Source of the DNA: Pseudodesulfovibrio sp.
Lineage (GTDB): Bacteria; Desulfobacterota; Desulfovibrionia; Desulfovibrionales; Desulfovibrionaceae
Direction: 5' to 3'
Assembly: GCA_022712815.1 (NCBI GenBank)
Contig: JAFLJW010000363.1
Span: 1-11,563 of the forward strand
DNA: 11,563 nucleotides
Shown here: in pieces, positions 1-4,892 of the stretch
How positions within the stretch are numbered: the stretch's first letter is position 1
Layout: every line of letters begins with the position of its first letter
Notes under the pieces: model-generated
Told to the model about the DNA's origin: nothing
What the model saw: only the letters and a program-made list of their open reading frames with translations
Database searches by the model: none
Position numbers and translations under genes: made by a program

Positions 1-710
1 TTGAAGGATTCGGTCAGAAGCTCCATGTACTGACGATCCTGCCCTTTCTCCTTGAGTTCGTCCAGATATCGCCCGATTGGGACATTGGTAATGGTCAGCA
101 ATTTGTTGAACACAATGCCGTACCGGGCTTGCATCTCGCGCTTGTAATCCTTTTCCAGAGCCTCCTGACAGGGTGGCAGACTCGGACCGATAGCGGAATT
201 GAAAACGAGATCAATGGTCAGGGCCTCATCGGTGCCGTAGCCAAGCTCATTCAACCGCTTGAGCACACGGACACTCTTGGGAAAACACTGACTACCCCGC
301 ATTTTGCTGACGTTTTCTTCCAGATAGCACGGCATGGATGCCACGAGGCCCACTTCGTTTTTGGCGAAAAACTCCGGGTAATCAGTCAATCCAGGTTCTT
401 CCATGGCCGACAGATTGGTCCGAACCTGAACCGGATACCCCGCAGCCTTGAACTTGAGAACGAACTCCCTCAGGTGTGCATTGAGTTCTGGTGCGCCGCC
501 GGTAATATCTATCATTCCGGGTCTTGCCTGATCAGCCAGGTCAAGTACACGCTCCATGGTTTCCCATGACATTGTTTCATTCCGGGCGGGAGAGCTGCGC
601 AAATGGCAATGAGTGCACGCCTGATTACATTTGAGACCAACATTTACCTGCAAGACATCAATCCCATCGGCCACGACATGCCCACCGATTTTTGTATCAA
701 ATTCATTCAT
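1..710 (-). CDS. arsS: ArsS-like radical SAM protein (arsenosugar biosynthesis type), 3' end beyond window
   Basis: The first 236 codons are visible from ATG at 710; the rest lies beyond the left edge. A radical SAM [4Fe-4S] motif reads CNQACTHCH (C28, C32, C35), the CxxxCxxC spacing that binds the cluster and S-adenosylmethionine. A glycine-rich stretch DITGGAPELN follows at about residues 68-77. The segment DLVFNSAIGPSLPP, then EALEKDYKREMQARYGIVFN and LLTITNVPIGR, is the pattern I associate with ArsS proteins, which are thought to transfer the 5'-deoxyadenosyl group to methylated arsenic in arsenosugar formation. The usual Cys-rich C-terminal domain would fall outside the window. An AAGGA ribosome site (720-724) lies 9 nt before the start. 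The usual partner ArsM is not visible. The radical SAM call is very firm; the arsenosugar role is inferred from family resemblance. Confidence 0.85.
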   Translation of the reverse strand, partial: MNEFDTKIGGHVVADGIDVLQVNVGLKCNQACTHCHLRSSPARNETMSWETMERVLDLADQARPGMIDITGGAPELNAHLREFVLKFKAAGYPVQVRTNLSAMEEPGLTDYPEFFAKNEVGLVASMPCYLEENVSKMRGSQCFPKSVRVLKRLNELGYGTDEALTIDLVFNSAIGPSLPPCQEALEKDYKREMQARYGIVFNKLLTITNVPIGRYLDELKEKGQDRQYMELLTESF

Positions 711-847
711 TGCATTATATCCTTGGCTAGATGCTTTTCCATTTAAGAACCATACTCCCTTTCCCGGTAATTTCAATGTCTCAGGCAGGTGTAAAATGCC
801 AAAAGAGAAAAAGGGTTCCCACGCGGACACCAGAAGAAAAAGGATGG

Positions 848-877
848 TTGACGAAACAGGCTTGAACACTGTAGGAA
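848..877 (+). promoter_or_regulatory. Candidate promoter of the SRP RNA gene
   Basis: TTGACG (848-853) matches the -35 consensus in 5 of 6 bases, and TAGGAA (872-877) is a weak -10 at 18 bp spacing. Transcription would start near 884, a few bases before the predicted 5' end of the SRP RNA. The -10 is poor, so this rests mainly on the -35 box and the position. Confidence 0.35.
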
Positions 878-892
878 AGCCTTTCCCATTCA

Positions 893-984
893 GAGGGAAA
901 CCAGACGGCGGTTGCATTGAAAACCCCGTCAGATCCGAAAGGAAGCAGCGGTATCAGTTGTATCCGGGTGTCTGGTTTCCACTC
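893..984 (+). ncRNA. ffs: Small bacterial signal recognition particle RNA (4.5S type)
   Basis: The RNA partner of Ffh in co-translational targeting of membrane and secreted proteins. The diagnostic apical hairpin is present: GTCAG (928-932), ATCC, GNRA tetraloop GAAA (937-940), then GGAAGCAGC (941-949). This matches the E. coli 4.5S core with the two sides of the symmetric Ffh-binding loop. The ends close into a long stem: GGAAACCAGAC (896-906) pairs with GTCTGGTTTCC (970-980), extended by GAG (893-895) with CTC (982-984) around one bulge. At about 92 nt it is the short form without an Alu domain. It is followed at once by an intrinsic terminator. Exact mature ends are uncertain by a few bases. 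Confidence 0.93.
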
Positions 985-1016
985 AAAAGCGCGTTCATTA
1001 CGAACGCGCTTTTTTT
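985..1016 (+). terminator. Intrinsic terminator of the SRP RNA gene
   Basis: A 12-bp perfect stem, AAAAGCGCGTTC (985-996) with GAACGCGCTTTT (1002-1013), has loop ATTAC and runs into a seven-T tract (1010-1016). It begins directly after the SRP RNA closing stem, so it ends that transcript. Confidence 0.9.
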
Positions 1017-1098
1017 GTTCCTCATTCAAACCAATCCCCGATCCCCACCCACCAAATAGCTCAAGTAATCTATTTCATATTTTAAAAACTTTAATATT

Positions 1099-1117
1099 GA
1101 TTTTAGTTATCATTATG
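1099..1117. promoter_or_regulatory. Possible Fur/PerR-family operator upstream of the selenoperoxiredoxin
   Basis: The 19 bases GATTTTAGTTATCATTATG agree with the classical Fur palindrome at 13 of 19 positions, with a well-preserved right half (ATCATTAT). The site is 65 bp before the upstream start codon of a peroxide-defence gene, a sensible place for Fur-family control. The surrounding DNA is AT-rich (about 1060-1135), so such a match can arise by chance, and no convincing -35/-10 pair could be fixed around it. Confidence 0.22.
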
Positions 1118-1181
1118 AGTTAGGGTCTTATAAGTTTTCATGTCCATGGATTCATTGAACCTTTTTCAAAAGGATATTTAG

Positions 1182-1907
1182 ATGCCTACAAAAAAACCTG
1201 TCTCATGCTCCCGGCCAACTGGCGGGGTTGTTGGAGAACCACCCCCCAAAGAAACCAAACAATCCGAATCAATTGAAAAAACTGGAGGTCCCCAAATGAT
1301 ACAAGTCGGCAAAAAAGCCCCTGATTTCACCGCGCCCGCATATCTTGATGGAGAATTCGTCTCGGTCCAGCTTTCCGAATATCTCGGAAAATGGGTAGTA
1401 CTCTGCTTCTATCCGGGCGATTTTACCTTTGTTTGAGCCACGGAAATTTCGGCGGTCGCCGAAAAGAATGCTGAATTTGAAAGCCTTGGCGCACAGGTTC
1501 TGTCAATGAGCACTGATAGTGTCTTTGTCCACAAAATGTGGGTTGACCATGAACTCTCGAAAATGGTGAGTGCCAAAACCGTTCCGTTCCCCATGCTCTC
1601 CGACGGCGGAGGCAACGTGGGCAAAATATTTGGTGTGTATGACGAAGATGCCGGGGTTGACGTTCGCGGTCGTTTCCTCATTGACCCTGACGGAATCGTA
1701 CAGGCTTATGAGATGCTCACCCCGCCGGTAGGACGCAATGTCAGCGAAACCTTGAGACAGATTCAGGCCTATCAGATTGTCAGGGAAAGCGAGGGTACAC
1801 AGGCAACACCCTCTGGCTGGAAGCCCGGCAAGGAAGTTCTGAAACCCGGCCCGGACCTTGTCGGAAAGGTCTGGAAAGAGTGGAAAGTCACCATGGCTTT
1901 CGACTAG
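1182..1907 (+). CDS. Selenocysteine-containing peroxiredoxin (UGA read as Sec at 1434-1436)
   Basis: An AhpC/TSA-type thiol peroxidase, expected to reduce hydrogen or organic peroxides in the cytoplasm. The frame is open on both sides of one TGA (1434-1436), giving 241 residues from ATG 1182. The TGA falls exactly at the peroxidatic residue: DFTFV-U-ATEIS, where ordinary 2-Cys enzymes have DFTFVCPTEI. Flanking family motifs are intact: MIQVGKKAPDFTAPAY, KWVVLCFYPGDFTF, VPFPMLSD, VRGRFLIDPDG, LTPPVGRNVSETLRQIQA. A SECIS-like hairpin follows the UGA. The C-terminal VCP resolving-Cys motif is replaced by ATPSGWKPG, and the only other cysteines are C9 and C75. Two starts are possible: ATG 1182 with AAGGA at 1170-1174, adding a 37-residue Pro/Lys-rich tail containing SCSRPTGGVVG, or ATG 1296 (203 residues) with a better GGAGG at 1284-1288. 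I prefer 1182 only slightly. Resembles the PrxU class known from anaerobes. Confidence 0.93.
1284..1288 (+). promoter_or_regulatory. Internal Shine-Dalgarno site supporting an alternative peroxiredoxin start at 1296
   Basis: GGAGG sits 7 nt before the in-frame ATG at 1296, where the conserved family sequence MIQVGKKAPDF begins. It is stronger than the AAGGA before ATG 1182. Either it is the true start, or both starts are used and give long and short forms. Confidence 0.5.
1447..1464 (+). promoter_or_regulatory. Bacterial SECIS-like hairpin directing selenocysteine insertion
   Basis: TTTCGGC (1447-1453) pairs perfectly with GCCGAAA (1458-1464) around the tetraloop GGTC. It starts 10 nt after the UGA codon. 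Bacterial SECIS elements lie in the coding region just after the UGA; the E. coli fdhF element has its upper stem-loop about 11 nt downstream and a GGUC-containing loop recognised by SelB. Position, stem length and loop sequence all fit. The hairpin overlaps codons for ISAVAEK, so it is coding and regulatory at once. Confidence 0.88.
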
Positions 1908-1921
1908 GCTCTCTGTTCACG

Positions 1922-1963
1922 AACAGCCTTCCTGTCATGCCAGGAAGGCTGTTTCCTTTTTTC
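1922..1963 (+). terminator. Intrinsic terminator of the peroxiredoxin gene
   Basis: A 13-bp perfect stem, AACAGCCTTCCTG (1922-1934) with CAGGAAGGCTGTT (1941-1953), has a six-base loop and is followed by the T-rich tract TCCTTTTTTCC. It lies 15 nt after the stop codon. It implies that the next plus-strand gene has its own promoter, or receives only read-through. Confidence 0.9.
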
Positions 1964-2026
1964 CTGAACACGGGTATTCATAGATGCCATGGAAACTTTT
2001 TTCGGCACGGCTCATAAGGAGATTGC

Positions 2027-3409
2027 ATGTACTTCAAACAGATAGTTACTCCCGGTTTAGGGTGTTTTTCCTATATCATCGGCTGCCCTGCCGCGCGGGA
2101 GATGGTCGTCATCGACCCCAAACGGGATGTTCAGGACTATCTTGACATCTCCCGCGATGAAGGAATGCGCATCACGCATGTCATTGACACGCATGTCCAT
2201 GCCGATCATGTAACCGGCACACATGAGCTGAAATCACACACCGACTGTGACATCATGATGTATGAGACATCACCGGTGGAATATGAATTCACCCCGTTGA
2301 AGGAAGGACAAAAACTCGAAGTTGGCAATGCTGGACTTGAGGTTCTGCACACACCGGGACATACGCCGGATTCAATGTCGCTCCTGGTCACGGATTTCAC
2401 ACGCGGACAGGAACCATGGATTATTCTGACTGGCGACGTACTCTTTGTCGGCGACATCGGCAGGCCGGATCTTGTCGGCGAAGCCAGGCTCGACGAGCAG
2501 ATCGACAATCTCTACAACTCGCTATACGTCAAACTAAGTGAATACCCGGACTATCTGGAGGTCTTCCCCGCCCATGGAGCGGGTTCACTGTGCGGCCGGG
2601 GCATGAGCTCAAAACAAAACTCCACCCTAGGATTCGAGCGCAAGCACAATCCCATGCTGGGTTTTGACAGTTACGAGGCATTCCATCTGGCCATGAATCA
2701 GGATTTCCCGTCACGGCCCAAAAGCTTCACACACATAATCACCACCAATGCCAACGGAGTCCCCCTGCTGGAACGATGTCCCATTGATCTGGCCATGGAG
2801 CCAGAGAAATTCGAGGAAAGCATGCTCGCAGGTGGTGTGGTCCTCGATGTCAGGGACACTGCGTCCTATGCCGGTTATCACATCCCCGGTTCTCTCAACT
2901 TCGGTTTCTCGGACAGCCTCGCCAACTGGGTCGGGATGGTCGTGTCCCCGACAGCGGACCTGTTGCTTGTGGTCAACTCGCACGAAGACTATGACCTCAT
3001 GCGTATCGAACTGCATCGCATCGGATACGACAATATTTTCGGATACCTCAGAGGAGGCATCTCATCGTGGATATATAGTGGGCGGCCCATTGAGAAGCTG
3101 TCCATTGATTCGGCTCAGGCCCTGCATCAACTTTTTGAGCAGGGCGAACAGCCAAGCATCGTGGACGTCCGAACGCCGGGAGAAGTGGAGCAGGGATATA
3201 TTCCGGGATCGAAACACATATCACTAAGCGACATCCTTTCCGGGAACTTCGACCTGTCCGAAGAGGGCCACCACATTCTCTATTGCGCATCAGGATACCG
3301 CTCCAACATCGCGGCATCCTACCTGCAACAACATGGCTATTGGGATGTACGGGCCTTGGCCGGTGGATTCCTCGCATGGGACAGGGCCGGATATCCGACG
3401 GATTCATAG
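2027..3409 (+). CDS. CstB-like persulfide dioxygenase with two C-terminal rhodanese domains
   Basis: 460 residues. The N-terminal metallo-beta-lactamase domain (about 1-245) carries THVHADH (H56, H58, D60, H61), PGHTPDS (H112), TGD (D137) and PAHGAGSLCG (H183, C189). H56, H112 and D137 correspond to the single-iron site of ETHE1-type persulfide dioxygenases, which use O2 to oxidise persulfide sulfur to sulfite. The first rhodanese domain (about 262-357) has VVNSHEDYD where the active Cys loop should be, so it is probably inactive. The second (about 365-460) keeps the loop CASGYRS with C420 and can act as a sulfurtransferase. This dioxygenase, pseudo-rhodanese, rhodanese order is that of Staphylococcus CstB, which makes thiosulfate from low-molecular-weight persulfide. 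AAGGAG at 2016-2021, 5 nt before ATG, fixes the start. No CsoR/CstR-type regulator is visible nearby. Family call firm; in vivo substrate inferred. Confidence 0.92.
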   Translation: MYFKQIVTPGLGCFSYIIGCPAAREMVVIDPKRDVQDYLDISRDEGMRITHVIDTHVHADHVTGTHELKSHTDCDIMMYETSPVEYEFTPLKEGQKLEVGNAGLEVLHTPGHTPDSMSLLVTDFTRGQEPWIILTGDVLFVGDIGRPDLVGEARLDEQIDNLYNSLYVKLSEYPDYLEVFPAHGAGSLCGRGMSSKQNSTLGFERKHNPMLGFDSYEAFHLAMNQDFPSRPKSFTHIITTNANGVPLLERCPIDLAMEPEKFEESMLAGGVVLDVRDTASYAGYHIPGSLNFGFSDSLANWVGMVVSPTADLLLVVNSHEDYDLMRIELHRIGYDNIFGYLRGGISSWIYSGRPIEKLSIDSAQALHQLFEQGEQPSIVDVRTPGEVEQGYIPGSKHISLSDILSGNFDLSEEGHHILYCASGYRSNIAASYLQQHGYWDVRALAGGFLAWDRAGYPTDS

Positions 3410-3433
3410 CCACGACCTCAAACAAAAGACCAC

Positions 3434-3468
3434 AAAAAAGGCTTACAAGTTCAACTTGTAAGCCTTTT
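3434..3468. terminator. Bidirectional intrinsic terminator between convergent genes
   Basis: A 16-bp perfect stem (3436-3451 with 3453-3468) is formed by AAAAGGCTTACAAGTT and its reverse complement around a single central C; sterically the loop would open to about TTCAA. The plus strand ends in TTTT, the minus strand in TTTTTT (3434-3439), so it can stop both the persulfide dioxygenase transcript and the cyclase/binding-protein transcript. It is nearly identical to the tRNA-Ser terminator at 7318-7352. Confidence 0.93.
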
Positions 3469-3506
3469 ACATCATATCATATTTCAAAAAAAGCACATGA
3501 CCTCAA

Positions 3507-4880
3507 TCACGGCACCTGATTTTTTCCCACAATTTCACGCATCTTTTCTGCTGCCTTGGCTACAGCCTCTTCCGGTGTCATCTCATTATGAAGAACGGCT
3601 TCAATCATGTCCGGGATCACAAACTCGGCAGAAACCTGCGCTGCCTGGGGCAACAGAACTCCATCAGCAAAACTGAAACTTTTCAAAGAATCCAATCCCG
3701 CTATGATAGCTTCAATTCGCTGCCTTGAATATTTATGAAAAAGCCCTTGCGCATCCCGAAAGAAAACATCACTGCCGGTCGTATCCCGCAGAACTGGCAA
3801 CATCCCTCCCGGGACCATATGGAGCCATGAGATATATACGTCTTCCGTAAAGAGAAAGCGCACAAACCGCTCAGCAGCTCTTTCCTTTTCGCTATTACCA
3901 GTTTGCAGCAGTCCCATTGCATTTATAACTCCATAGTTCCCCTTCTCTGTGCCGGTAATACCTGAAACCATTCCGGTATTGTCTGAAAGATGGTAATCGA
4001 ATGGAGCCCCGTCTAATTCTCTAAAGTTGTTTCCGGTCAAGGACTCCGCAGCAATGGATGAAATCACCAGATCATCCATAATAAATGTTGAATAGAACAT
4101 CATCGCAAGTTTGCCCTGAATGTAAAAATCTCTGCCTCGCCACCACTGGGGCGCGGGAGGACTGTATCTGGCAAGTTCCGAATAGTATTTCATTGTTTTG
4201 ACAGTAGCCGGAGAATCAAAAACAACTTTCCCGTCCTGAGAAAACTCTCTGACTCCGGCAGAAAGAGCCAGATGCGTAAAGACCTGTTCAGCATACAAGT
4301 CATTCCGGGTACCCAAAAGTATCCCATACCGCCCGTTCTCCGGGGCATGCAACGTTTTGGCCGCCTTCATGATATTTGCCCAGCTGTCGGGTGGGGCCAA
4401 TCCGTACTCCTGAAACCAGTCTTTTCTATACCAAATGCCCTGAACCCAACCACTGAACGGAATACCACAATACGCCCCATCCACCAGTCGCAACTTGTTT
4501 AACGCGCCAGAATAGAACCTGTCCTGACCGATGTGTGAGATAGTATCTCCCGCCCCCTGACGATTCATCCATCCCTGATTGCTGAATGCAATAATCATAT
4601 CTGATGCACAATTTATGGCATCAGGTCCCCTTCCTTCATTCCGGGCTTCAGTCAGCACATACATAAGCGAATTTTCTTCGATTCCCGCAACCCGAACCTC
4701 GATATCCGGGTTAAAGACCATGAAGACCTGAGCGAGATATTTGATCACGGCCTGACGATCGGAACTTACTTCCGTTGTCCATAAAGTTATGGGAGTTGCA
4801 GCAGCGGAAACAGAGCAAAAAACAAACACCAAGGCAGAGGCCAGGAGCAACCTTTTACTCGCTGGTTTGAAACACGACAT
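3507..4880 (-). CDS. Orphan periplasmic solute-binding protein (ABC extracellular family 1)
   Basis: 457 residues from ATG 4880. The N-terminus is a Sec signal peptide (KR at 9-10, hydrophobic core LLLASALVFVFC, SAAA-TP cleavage near 28). The mature part begins ITLWTTEVSSD and has the family 1 signature GIPFSGWVQGIWYRKDWFQE, then YGLAPPDSWANIMKAAKTL (about 139-177), a sugar-type binding-protein pattern. An AGGAG site (4888-4892) overlaps the stop codon of the upstream cyclase. Spacing is 7 nt to ATG 4880 or 4 nt to the adjacent ATG 4883, so either may be used. The open frame continues to 5162, but only by crossing the cyclase in another frame. No permease or ATPase gene is adjacent, and terminators bound the operon, so a transport role is doubtful in this locus. 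I infer that it delivers a ligand signal to the cyclase. The ligand is unknown. Confidence 0.9.
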   Translation of the reverse strand: MSCFKPASKRLLLASALVFVFCSVSAAATPITLWTTEVSSDRQAVIKYLAQVFMVFNPDIEVRVAGIEENSLMYVLTEARNEGRGPDAINCASDMIIAFSNQGWMNRQGAGDTISHIGQDRFYSGALNKLRLVDGAYCGIPFSGWVQGIWYRKDWFQEYGLAPPDSWANIMKAAKTLHAPENGRYGILLGTRNDLYAEQVFTHLALSAGVREFSQDGKVVFDSPATVKTMKYYSELARYSPPAPQWWRGRDFYIQGKLAMMFYSTFIMDDLVISSIAAESLTGNNFRELDGAPFDYHLSDNTGMVSGITGTEKGNYGVINAMGLLQTGNSEKERAAERFVRFLFTEDVYISWLHMVPGGMLPVLRDTTGSDVFFRDAQGLFHKYSRQRIEAIIAGLDSLKSFSFADGVLLPQAAQVSAEFVIPDMIEAVLHNEMTPEEAVAKAAEKMREIVGKNQVP

Positions 4881-4887
4881 CATCACA

Positions 4888-4892
4888 CTCCT
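4888..4892 (-). promoter_or_regulatory. Ribosome site of the binding-protein gene, overlapping the cyclase stop codon
   Basis: AGGAG on the minus strand shares bases with the TAG stop of the cyclase (4891-4893). Ribosomes finishing the cyclase are placed at the next start, which suggests translational coupling of the two proteins. Confidence 0.75.

Noticed and set aside
631..1123. Open frames of 142, 82 and 68 codons
   Set aside because: They overlap the SRP RNA, its terminator and the arsS leader, and show no protein family features.
1434..1436. TGA as a nonsense mutation making the peroxiredoxin a pseudogene or two genes
   Set aside because: Both flanks are intact and in the same frame, the codon falls exactly at the catalytic residue, and a SECIS-like hairpin follows at the proper distance; decay would not produce this pattern.
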